64,000 bases of DNA from Sphingomonas hankookensis (GTDB lineage Bacteria; Pseudomonadota; Alphaproteobacteria; Sphingomonadales; Sphingomonadaceae). The position numbers and the translations under genes are program-made. This document shows positions 1 to 6,274 of the stretch, one piece after another (the first letter of the stretch is position 1; every line of letters begins with the position of its first letter). Location of the stretch: NCBI RefSeq assembly GCF_001619955.1, contig NZ_LQQO01000012.1, positions 62,001-126,000 of the forward strand. Direction: 5' to 3'. Under the pieces are notes generated by a model, which did not search any database, was not told the origin of the DNA, and was given only the letters and a program-made list of their open reading frames with translations.

Positions 1-248
1 GGCGCACTGCCGACAAGGCACCTGAAGCGGCCGAGGCGATGCGGGTGACGGCGCAGGACTTGAAGACGCTGGGCGTGATCGACCGGATCGTGGCCGAACC
101 GCTAGGTGCGGCGCATCGCGATCCTGCCGCAGCGATCGCGGCGCTGGGCGATGCGATCGATGGCGAGCTGAGCGAACTGGCCGCGCAGCCGGCGGTCGCG
201 CTCAGGCAGTCGCGGCGGCAGAAGTTCCTGGCGATGGGGCGGCTGTAA
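1..248 (+). CDS. accA: Acetyl-CoA carboxylase carboxyltransferase subunit alpha, C-terminal end (partial)
   Basis: Only the last ~81 codons are present; the frame is open from base 3 and the 5' part lies outside the window. The residues [20 protein letters not shown] and the following [12 protein letters not shown] are the typical C-terminal part of AccA, where the alpha subunit helps form the carboxyltransferase site that moves CO2 from biotin to acetyl-CoA in the first step of fatty acid synthesis. It ends in a basic helix ([12 protein letters not shown]) as usual for the family. A strong GC-rich hairpin follows 35 bp after the stop, so this looks like the end of its transcript. Identification is by recalled family sequence, not by alignment. 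Confidence 0.9.
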   Translation, partial: RTADKAPEAAEAMRVTAQDLKTLGVIDRIVAEPLGAAHRDPAAAIAALGDAIDGELSELAAQPAVALRQSRRQKFLAMGRL

Positions 249-283
249 CGGCGTTTGTCGCCAGTTACGCGGGCAAACAAAAA

Positions 284-311
284 GGGCGGCGGGACCCCCG
301 TCCCGCCGCCC
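284..311. terminator. Bidirectional hairpin terminator between accA and the Flp pilin gene
   Basis: GGGCGGCGGGA (284-294) pairs perfectly with TCCCGCCGCCC (301-311) around a 6-nt loop. It lies between two convergent genes. On the minus strand, reading out of the pilin gene, the hairpin is followed by CTTTTTGTTTG (rc of 273-283), a proper T-rich tail; on the plus strand it is followed only by TCTTCG. Confidence 0.75.
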
Positions 312-332
312 TCTTCGCGATTGTGAAGTGTC

Positions 333-500
333 TTACGACGCCTTCATGTTCGACGTGACGTTGCCGAAGGTCAGCTTCAGCTGGTTGCCGAGGCCCTGCA
401 TCGCGGCGATGGCGGCGACGGCGATCAGCGCTGCGATCAGGCCGTATTCGATGGCGGTCGCGCCCTTGCTGTTCTTCAGGAAGGTACGGATCTTCTGCAT
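333..500 (-). CDS. Flp family type IVb pilin (55 aa)
   Basis: Small pilin of the Flp/Tad type, the subunit of thin bundled pili used in adhesion. After a short basic leader (MQKIRTFLKNSKG) comes the prepilin-peptidase site G/ATAIEYG with the required Glu at +5 and Tyr at +6, then a single hydrophobic helix (LIAALIAVAAIAAM). I place the start at 500 because GGAG sits 6 nt upstream of that ATG; an in-frame ATG at 512 overlaps that Shine-Dalgarno and would add MEQI. It is followed by a terminator shared with accA. No cpa/tad assembly genes are in the window. A second Flp-like gene lies just upstream on the same strand. Confidence 0.88.
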   Translation of the reverse strand: MQKIRTFLKNSKGATAIEYGLIAALIAVAAIAAMQGLGNQLKLTFGNVTSNMKAS

Positions 501-629
501 AATCTGCTCCATGGTTCTGCGTGCTTCAATTCCCGGTCGTTCGAAACCAGGTTCCGTTCGACAGGAGCAGAGTAACGGGAGCGCGGTTGACAAAAGTTTA
601 AAGGAATCCTTGCGGAATCACTATGATGG

Positions 630-821
630 TTAACCGCGCGGTCCGGTTTCGGTAACGTTGTGTGCCACGCCGTTCCACATGGCGCTGGTCGTCTTTCCCA
701 ATTGGGCGACGACGGCGATAAGGCCGATTACGATCAGCGCGAGGATCATGCCATATTCCACGGCGGTCGCACCGCGCCGGTCCCGCCACAGGCTGCGCAA
801 CGAGCGCAGAGTTGAACGCAT
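630..821 (-). CDS. Second Flp-like type IVb pilin (63 aa)
   Basis: Leader MRSTLRSLRSLWRDRRG followed by the cleavage motif G/ATAVEYG and the hydrophobic segment MILALIVIGLIAVVAQLG; same architecture as the neighbouring pilin but with a longer, more basic leader (about 17 residues) and a polar C-terminal tail (about 30 residues). About 130 bp separate the two pilin genes, with a T/A-rich patch at 588-600 that may hold the promoter of the downstream pilin. The low similarity outside the signature suggests a minor or alternative pilin rather than a recent duplicate; that is inference. Divergent from the NUDIX gene, whose start lies 57 bp away. Confidence 0.85.
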   Translation of the reverse strand: MRSTLRSLRSLWRDRRGATAVEYGMILALIVIGLIAVVAQLGKTTSAMWNGVAHNVTETGPRG

Positions 822-878
822 GACGGATGACTCCTGTTGAACGTCGCCCCCATCCCTAAGCCCGACGAGGTTAAGAAA

Positions 879-1292
879 GTGTCGTCCAACCCGGCCCCGA
901 TATTACTGGTAACCGCCGCCGCGATGATCGACGCCGACGGGCGCGTGCTGGTGCAGCAGCGTCCGCCGGGCACGGCGATGGCGGGGCTGTGGGAATTTCC
1001 CGGCGGCAAGGTCGAACCGGGCGAGACGCCGGAGGCGGCACTGGTCCGCGAACTGGACGAGGAACTGGGGATCGTCGTCGATCACCAGTGCCTCGCCCCC
1101 GCCGCCTTTGCCAGCGAAGCGCTGGGCGAGCGGCATTTGTTGCTGCTGCTCTATGCGCTGCGCAAATGGAACGGCAGGCCGGTCGCGCGCCATGCGACCG
1201 CGCTGCAATGGCTGCGCCCGGTGCAGCTGCACGCGCTGCCGATGCCGCCGGCCGACCGTCCGCTGATCGGCCTGCTGGAGGCGTTGGTCTAG
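879..1292 (+). CDS. NUDIX hydrolase, MutT-like 8-oxo-dGTP diphosphatase
   Basis: 137-residue MutT-type protein. The Nudix box spans residues 42-65 from the chosen start and has the consensus G-x5-E-x7-REUxEExGU form (GGKVEPGETPEAALVREL followed by DEELGI), which binds Mg2+ and cleaves nucleoside diphosphate linkages. The length, early QQRP motif and GLWEFPGGKVE sequence fit the MutT subgroup that sanitises oxidised dGTP. I chose GTG at 879 since GAGG (867-870) precedes it by 8 nt; the open frame also extends to a TTG at 837 that lacks a Shine-Dalgarno. Its stop overlaps the convergent methyltransferase gene by 4 bp. Confidence 0.85.
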   Translation: MSSNPAPILLVTAAAMIDADGRVLVQQRPPGTAMAGLWEFPGGKVEPGETPEAALVRELDEELGIVVDHQCLAPAAFASEALGERHLLLLLYALRKWNGRPVARHATALQWLRPVQLHALPMPPADRPLIGLLEALV

Positions 1293-2128
1293 CGCGGTTC
1301 CGGCGGGCGGAGCGTGTCGGCGAGCGAGGCAGTGGCGCTGCCGCGACGGGCGGGTTGCGGCTGGCTGGGGGCGGGTGCCCAACCGGTCAGGTAGATGACC
1401 TCGAATTGTTCCGCCGTACGGCCATCGGCATCGGCACGCTCGGCAAAGGCGGATGCGGCGCCCATGAGGCCCGCCCGGCCGAGCGGGGCCGGCTCCAGCA
1501 GCCCGGTCGCCCCCATGCCGCGCAGGTCGTCGACCAGCTTGCCCAGTCCCGAATAGCGTACGGTCAGCGTCTCCGAATCGGCGACCGGCAGCGCGAAGCC
1601 GGCGCGGACCAGCAGGTCGCCGGCCGATCGCAGGTCGATTTGCGGATGGACCCGGGCCGCCGGGCGATCCGCCTCTGCGGCCAGCAGTGACTGGCGCAGG
1701 GTGGCGAGGCTGTGGCCCCCGGTAAAGGCGGCGAGGAACAGGCCGTCGGGGCGCAGGCTGCGGCGGATCAGCGTCAGCGCGCCGGGCAGGTCGTTGACGC
1801 TGTCGAGCACGCCGACCGAGACCACGAGGTCGAACGCGCCATCGGCGAAGGGCAGGCGATCCTCATCACCCTGCACGCCGCCCGCCGCACGGGCGAAGGC
1901 GAAACCGGGATCGAACCGCACCACGCGCGCGCCGGGCGGCGGGGTGAAGGCGGCGTCGGCGCATCCCAGGTCGAGCACGTCCGAAAAGCTGCGCGTCACC
2001 GCCTGCAACCGGTCCTCGACCCCCTCCAGCATATAGCGGTGGAGGAAGTCGGCGCGGGCGAAACCGGGCTGGGCGCGGTCGCGGTGGAGGCGGCGGCGCG
2101 GGCGGGCGAAAAGATCGGGGGCACTCAC
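1289..2128 (-). CDS. Class I SAM-dependent methyltransferase, BioC/NDUFAF5-like
   Basis: 279 residues. SAM-binding motif I is VLDLGCADAAF, followed by an acidic motif II (RFDPGF), DEDRLPFADGAFDLVVSVGV as motif III/IV, and a C-terminal region unlike small-molecule methyltransferases (RTAEQFEVIYLTGWAP). The layout and the N-terminus (SAPDLFARPRRRLHRDRA) fit the BioC/NDUFAF5 branch; alphaproteobacterial members often sit beside comF and a glutaredoxin, as here. NDUFAF5 hydroxylates NDUFS7 of complex I in mitochondria, so a complex I assembly role is possible but only inferred. The GTG start at 2128 is chosen because it gives the family N-terminus; the open frame continues upstream without homology. 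It is divergent from comF (46 bp apart). Confidence 0.8.
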   Translation of the reverse strand: MSAPDLFARPRRRLHRDRAQPGFARADFLHRYMLEGVEDRLQAVTRSFSDVLDLGCADAAFTPPPGARVVRFDPGFAFARAAGGVQGDEDRLPFADGAFDLVVSVGVLDSVNDLPGALTLIRRSLRPDGLFLAAFTGGHSLATLRQSLLAAEADRPAARVHPQIDLRSAGDLLVRAGFALPVADSETLTVRYSGLGKLVDDLRGMGATGLLEPAPLGRAGLMGAASAFAERADADGRTAEQFEVIYLTGWAPAPSQPQPARRGSATASLADTLRPPEPR

Positions 2129-2173
2129 GCGGCGCCTTGTGCCGGGCGGCGGGCGCGGCGACAAGGGCAAGCG

Positions 2174-2905
2174 ATGCGCCTTGCCACCATACCCGTCGCT
2201 GCGATCGCGCAACTGGTCGCCCTGGCACTGCCGCCGCGTTGTCCGGGGTGCGGGGTGGTGGTGGAGGCGGACCATCGTTTCTGTGCAGGCTGCTGGTCGG
2301 GGCTGCGGTTCCTGGGCGATCCGGCGTGCGCGGCTTGCGGGACGCCGCTGCCGATCGACCAGGGGCCGGGAATGCGCTGTGCGCCATGCCTGAGCCAACC
2401 GCCGGTGCATGACGGAGTGCGGGCGGCGGTCGCCTATGGCCCGGTGGCGCGCGACGTTGCGCTGAAGCTGAAATATGGCGGGCGGCTGGCATTGGCGACG
2501 ACGATGGCGCGGCTGATGTGCCGGCACCTGCCCGACGATGCCGATTGCCTGATCCCGGTGCCGCTGCACCGGCGGCGGCTGTGGACGCGCGGCTATAACC
2601 AGTCGGTGCTGATCGCGACCGCGCTGGCGGGGATGCGCGGCGTACCAGTACTGCGCGATACGCTGCGGCGGACCCGCGCCACGCCGCCGCTGCGGGGCAT
2701 GAACGGGCGGGCGCGGGCGAAAATGGTGCGCGGTGCCTTCGTCGTGGCCGATCCGGCGGTCGTGGCGGGAAAGCGAATCGTGCTGATCGACGATGTCCAT
2801 ACCAGCGGAGCGACGATCGATGCCTGTGCGCTGGCGCTGCGGCGGGCCGGCGCGGCGCGCGTCACGGCGCTGTGCTGGGCACGGGTCGTCGGAGCGGATG
2901 ATTGA
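2174..2905 (+). CDS. comF: ComF family protein (phosphoribosyltransferase fold)
   Basis: 243 residues. The N-terminus carries paired zinc-ribbon cysteines (C23PGC, C37AGC, then C52AAC and C69APC). The C-terminal half is a type I phosphoribosyltransferase domain with the PRPP loop VLIDDVHTSGAT at about residues 203-214. ComF proteins are linked to DNA uptake for natural transformation in several bacteria and to DNA-repair steps, but the molecular activity is not settled. The ATG at 2174 follows AAGGGCAAGCG. The longer open frame starting near 1712 is antisense to the methyltransferase and is not part of the gene. grxC starts 31 bp downstream on the same strand. Confidence 0.9.
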   Translation: MRLATIPVAAIAQLVALALPPRCPGCGVVVEADHRFCAGCWSGLRFLGDPACAACGTPLPIDQGPGMRCAPCLSQPPVHDGVRAAVAYGPVARDVALKLKYGGRLALATTMARLMCRHLPDDADCLIPVPLHRRRLWTRGYNQSVLIATALAGMRGVPVLRDTLRRTRATPPLRGMNGRARAKMVRGAFVVADPAVVAGKRIVLIDDVHTSGATIDACALALRRAGAARVTALCWARVVGADD

Positions 2906-2936
2906 CAAGGCGGCGGTGCGACCACAACTGGGACGC

Positions 2937-3191
2937 ATGGCAAGCATCATCATCTATACCAAGGCGTTCTGCCCCTATTGCACGCGCGCCAAGCGGCTGC
3001 TCGATGAGAAGGGCGCCGCCTATGACGAGATCGATATTACCATGGGCGGGGCCAAGCGGCAGGAAATGCTGGCAAAGTCGAACGGCCGGACGACCGTGCC
3101 GCAGATCTTCATCGGCGACACCCATGTCGGCGGATCGGACGACCTTGCCGCGCTGGAGCGGGAAGGCAAGCTGGACGCGCTGCTGGCGTGA
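2937..3191 (+). CDS. grxC: Glutaredoxin 3 (GrxC type)
   Basis: 84-residue classical dithiol glutaredoxin. The redox centre is C12PYC15; the cis-proline segment TVPQIFIG (residues 53-60) and the GGSDDL turn form the glutathione-binding face. It uses glutathione to reduce protein disulfides and mixed disulfides in the cytoplasm. Its TGA stop shares bases with the GTG start of the following amidase gene (GTGA), so the two are translationally coupled in the comF-grxC-nitrilase-DUF1178 run. Confidence 0.95.
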   Translation: MASIIIYTKAFCPYCTRAKRLLDEKGAAYDEIDITMGGAKRQEMLAKSNGRTTVPQIFIGDTHVGGSDDLAALEREGKLDALLA

Positions 3192-4015
3192 CGAAGCTCG
3201 CCCTGCTGCAGATGACCGCCGGCATCGATCCCGATGCCAATGCGGCGGTGCTGGTCGATGCGATCGAACAGGCGGCGGGCGAGGGGGCGGTGATGCTGTT
3301 CACGCCCGAAATGTCCGGGCTGATCGACCGCGACCGCGAACGGGCAGCGGGGTCGATCGCCACCGAAGGTGAGGACCGGGTGTTGCACGCGGTCTGCGAT
3401 GCGGCGGCGCGGACCGGCCTATGGGTGCATCTGGGGTCGCTCGCGATCCGGCGCGAGGATGGTCGGCTGGCCAATCGCGCCTATGTGATCGACGGCAGCG
3501 GCGCGATACGCGCGACCTATGACAAGCTGCATCTGTTCGACGTGACGTTGCCCAGCGGCGAAAGCTGGCGCGAGTCGGCGAGTTATGCGCCGGGCGAGCG
3601 CGCCTGTGTGGTCGCGACGCCGGCAGGGGCGATGGGACTGTCGATCTGCTACGACATGCGCTTTCCCGACCTGTTCCGGGCGATGAGCGATGTCGGGGCG
3701 ACGATCCTGTCGGTGCCCGCCGCGTTCACCGTACCGACCGGACAGGCGCATTGGCATGTGCTGCTGCGTGCGCGAGCGATCGAGGCGGGGGCGTTCGTGG
3801 TCGCCGCGGCGCAGACCGGCCTCCATCAGGACGGCCGCGCGACCTATGGCCATTCGCTGGTCATCGACCCGTGGGGCAAGGTGCTGCTCGACATGGGCCA
3901 GGCGGCCGGGATCGGTTATGTCGACGTCGATCCGGAGCAGGTGACAGCGGTGCGGGCGCGGGTGCCGGTGCTCGACCATCGCCGGGCGATCCCGCCGGTC
4001 GAGATCGCCAAGTGA
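3188..4015 (+). CDS. Carbon-nitrogen hydrolase (nitrilase superfamily, Nit1-like amidase)
   Basis: 275 residues. The Glu-Lys-Cys triad of the nitrilase superfamily is visible: E41 in LFTPEMSG, K113 in YDKLHLFDV, and C154 in SICYDMRFPDLFR. The YDKxHLFDV and CYDxRFP signatures match the Nit1/YbeM group, which includes deaminated glutathione amidase, a metabolite-repair enzyme. Location beside glutaredoxin fits glutathione metabolism, though substrate is inferred. Starts with GTG overlapping the grxC stop and ends overlapping the DUF1178 start, again by a GTGA junction. Confidence 0.9.
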   Translation: MTKLALLQMTAGIDPDANAAVLVDAIEQAAGEGAVMLFTPEMSGLIDRDRERAAGSIATEGEDRVLHAVCDAAARTGLWVHLGSLAIRREDGRLANRAYVIDGSGAIRATYDKLHLFDVTLPSGESWRESASYAPGERACVVATPAGAMGLSICYDMRFPDLFRAMSDVGATILSVPAAFTVPTGQAHWHVLLRARAIEAGAFVVAAAQTGLHQDGRATYGHSLVIDPWGKVLLDMGQAAGIGYVDVDPEQVTAVRARVPVLDHRRAIPPVEIAK

Positions 4016-4440
4016 TCGTTTTCGACCTGCGGTGCGGCAACGCGCATGTGTTCGAGGCGTGGTTCGCGTCGAGCGACGCCTATGCCGGGCAGCGCGAACG
4101 CGGGCTGATCCATTGCCCGATGTGCGACGACGCCCGAATCGAGAAAGCGGTGATGGCGCCGAACATCGCGCCCAAGGGCGACCGGCCGGCGGGGCCGCCG
4201 CCCGAAGCGATGAAAGCCGCGCTGGCGGCACTGGCGAAGGCGCAGCGCGAGGTTCTGGCGGGAAGCGAATGGGTCGGCACCGCCTTTGCCGACCGGGCGC
4301 GGGCGATGCATGTCGGCGACGCCGATCCGGCACCGATCCATGGCCAGGCGACGCGGGAAGAGGCGAAGGCGCTGGCGGAGGAAGGCGTGCCGATCGCGCC
4401 GCTGCCGCTGCCGGTGGTGCCGCCCGAGCGGGCAAATTAG
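4012..4440 (+). CDS. DUF1178 family protein
   Basis: 142 residues, starting MIVFDLRCGNAHVFEAWFAS, the family hallmark, with a CPMCDD knuckle at residues ~36-41 that together with C8 and H12 may bind zinc. The middle is charged and helical, and the end is Pro-rich. The family is widespread in alphaproteobacteria, usually next to glutaredoxin and nitrilase genes, and has no established function. GTG start at 4012 overlaps the stop of the amidase. The tail end faces a tRNA gene on the opposite strand across about 290 bp of repeat-bearing DNA. Confidence 0.88.
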   Translation: MIVFDLRCGNAHVFEAWFASSDAYAGQRERGLIHCPMCDDARIEKAVMAPNIAPKGDRPAGPPPEAMKAALAALAKAQREVLAGSEWVGTAFADRARAMHVGDADPAPIHGQATREEAKALAEEGVPIAPLPLPVVPPERAN

Positions 4441-4489
4441 GCCATTTTCCGCCAAACCGTCGCCCCGAAAGTCCATCCGTTTGCTTCGA

Positions 4490-4700
4490 GCGAAGGTTCG
4501 AGCCTGTCGAGAACCGTAGTCGAGAAGGGGGTGCCCCAGACATGAAGTTCTCGACGGACGCTTCTCGACAAGCTCGAAGCTGCTCGAACCGAACGGACTT
4601 ATTGGCGGGCGGATCACGTCGTTGGCGCGGGCGGTTTAGCTTGTATCCGCCCGCCACGCGTTTGCTTCGACAGGCTCGAAGCTGCTCGAACGGAACGGAT
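4490..4700. repeat. Cluster of 'tcgacaggctcgaa' intergenic repeats
   Basis: This ~290-bp gap holds no gene. It contains two direct copies of a ~33-bp motif: TCGACAAGCTCGAAGCTGCT plus CGAACCGAACGGA (from 4565) and TCGACAGGCTCGAAGCTGCT plus CGAACGGAACGGA (from 4667). A third, inverted partial copy (GGTTCGAGCCTGTCGAGAAC) is at 4495-4514. Each core is itself partly palindromic (TTCGA...TCGAA). Motifs of this type are common between genes in sphingomonad genomes. They sit between convergent genes. Confidence 0.7.
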
Positions 4701-4729
4701 TCCCCGAGGGACGGTGGCAACGGTAAATC

Positions 4730-4806
4730 TGGTGGCCTCGGAGGGACTCGAACCCCCGACGCCCGCTTTAGGAAAGCGGCGCTCTGTCCAGCTGAGCTAC
4801 GAGGCC
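4730..4806 (-). tRNA. tRNA-Arg (anticodon CCT)
   Basis: On the minus strand the acceptor stem GGCCTCG pairs with CGAGGCC, D-arm TAGCTCAGCTGGACAGAG, anticodon stem CCGCT/AGCGG enclosing the loop TTCCTAA (anticodon CCT, reading AGG), and T-arm GGGGGTTCGAGTCCCTC. The CCA end is encoded (rc of TGG at 4730-4732). Confidence 0.96.
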
Positions 4807-4852
4807 AGGCGGTCGCTGTAGAATGCCCTTGGCCGCGACGCAATCGGGTCGA

Positions 4853-5413
4853 TCAGCTGCCGCATTCCCAGCGCCCGCCGCGATAGACGCGTTCGCCGCC
4901 ATCGGCGGTCCGCATGGTCAGCGTCGCGGGCCATTGCCGGGTCGAATCCGCCGCCGGATCAGCCCGGTCGGCGGGGCGTTCGACCGTGAACGACACTTGG
5001 TCGCCGGCAAGGATGCCGCCGTCCTCGACCGCCTCGCGGCCCGGCGTTGCGGCGGTGATCCGACGCAGGCGTTTGTCGAACCTGACCAGTCCGTCGCCCT
5101 GGTCGCGGACGAACAGCAGGACCGGGCCGCGCGGCACGGTGCGGAACGAACAGCCAGAGCCGAGCAACTCCTTTTCGGCGAAGTCGGCATAGACCATCGG
5201 CTGCAATTCCGGTGCTGCGTGGGGCGCCGGCGTATCGGGCAGCCCCCGTGCCGGAGGCGGCGCCGCCGCGAACTGGGCGTTCGTCGCCGGATCGACGCCT
5301 CCTACCGATCCGACCGGAAGCACGCCATCGGCCGCATTGGCAGCGGCGGGCGGGTCGGCCGAGCAGGCGGCAAGCGACGCTAGGCCAAGCAGGAAGGCGA
5401 GGGGGCGGATCAT
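4853..5413 (-). CDS. Hypothetical lipoprotein (186 aa)
   Basis: I do not recognise the family. The N-terminus MIRPLAFLLGLASLAACSAD is a lipoprotein signal with lipobox LAAC (Cys17), so the mature protein is probably anchored to a membrane. A low-complexity Ala/Pro linker (residues ~20-70) leads to a folded part from about 75 to 186 with two cysteines (GSGCSF and the terminal WECGS) that could form a disulfide in the periplasm. It ends with YRGGRWECG, similar to small secreted domains that end near a terminal cysteine. It lies 36 bp downstream of folE on the same strand and may be co-transcribed with it. Confidence 0.75.
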   Translation of the reverse strand: MIRPLAFLLGLASLAACSADPPAAANAADGVLPVGSVGGVDPATNAQFAAAPPPARGLPDTPAPHAAPELQPMVYADFAEKELLGSGCSFRTVPRGPVLLFVRDQGDGLVRFDKRLRRITAATPGREAVEDGGILAGDQVSFTVERPADRADPAADSTRQWPATLTMRTADGGERVYRGGRWECGS

Positions 5414-5448
5414 CGCGTTGCAACGTCCCGCGCGGCGCGGGCGTTCCG

Positions 5449-6072
5449 TCAGCCGCGCCCGATCAGCGCCAGCACTTCCTTGCGGCTGCGTTCGTCGTCG
5501 CGGAACACGCCCATCATCCGGCTGGTCGTCATGGTGACACCCGGCGTGCGCACCCCGCGCGAGGTCATGCAGCCATGCGTCGCCTCGATCACCACCGCGA
5601 CACCGCGCGGGCGCAGGCCGTTCCAGATGCAGTCGGCGACTTCCGCCGTCAGCCGTTCCTGCACCTGCAACCGCCGGGCATAGCCGTGGAGTACGCGGGC
5701 AAGCTTCGAAATGCCGACGACATGGTCCTTGGGCAGATAGGCGATGTGCGCCTTGCCGACGATCGGCGCCATATGATGTTCGCAGTGCGACTGGAACGGA
5801 ATGTCGCGCAGCAGCACGATCTCGTCATAGCCGCCCACTTCCTCGAACACGCGTTCGAGATGGTGTGCGGGGTCCTCCGCATAGCCCTGCGTATATTCCT
5901 TCCACGCGCGCGCGACGCGCAGCGGCGTGTCGAGCAATCCTTCGCGATCGGGATCGTCGCCGGTCCAGCGGATCAGGGTGCGGATCGCGTCAGCGACATG
6001 ATCGGGAACGGGAATTTTGGGCGCGGGGCCGACCAGTTCGCCGCCATCGGCATCGTCGTTCGCGTCACACAT
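5449..6072 (-). CDS. folE: GTP cyclohydrolase I
   Basis: 207 residues, normal length for FolE. It converts GTP to 7,8-dihydroneopterin triphosphate, the first step of tetrahydrofolate synthesis. Zinc ligands are present: C97 and H100 in SHCEHHMAP and C168 in ATHGCMTSRG; the GTP-binding and catalytic segments ISKLAR and QVQERLT are intact. The ~25 N-terminal residues are acidic and non-conserved. It is transcribed away from the TonB-dependent receptor gene with ~200 bp between the starts; no recognisable riboswitch was found in that gap. Confidence 0.96.
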   Translation of the reverse strand: MCDANDDADGGELVGPAPKIPVPDHVADAIRTLIRWTGDDPDREGLLDTPLRVARAWKEYTQGYAEDPAHHLERVFEEVGGYDEIVLLRDIPFQSHCEHHMAPIVGKAHIAYLPKDHVVGISKLARVLHGYARRLQVQERLTAEVADCIWNGLRPRGVAVVIEATHGCMTSRGVRTPGVTMTTSRMMGVFRDDERSRKEVLALIGRG

Positions 6073-6274
6073 GGTTCTGTTCCATTCCCGATCTTCGACT
6101 TTTTGCAGCCGACCGGGGCGATCCCCTGCGGCGCCGTACTGTGGCTTCCATACCCGTTCGCCGATGAAAGCGTAGGTCGGATGCAGGTTGCCCGTTGACG
6201 CGGCTTAGATGCTTCGTCACCAAATGCAACATGCATAGCCGGACGATATCGGCAGCTGAGGAAGAGGGGATGCC

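Noticed and set aside
2129..2953. N-terminal extension of the methyltransferase frame to a start at 2953
   Set aside because: The extension is antisense to comF and is Arg/Pro-rich; GTG 2128 gives the family N-terminus.
6073..6274. Riboswitch or Fur box between folE and the TonB-dependent receptor
   Set aside because: I looked for cobalamin-riboswitch and Fur-type motifs and found only a weak ATGCA-AC-ATGCAT-like repeat, not enough to call.
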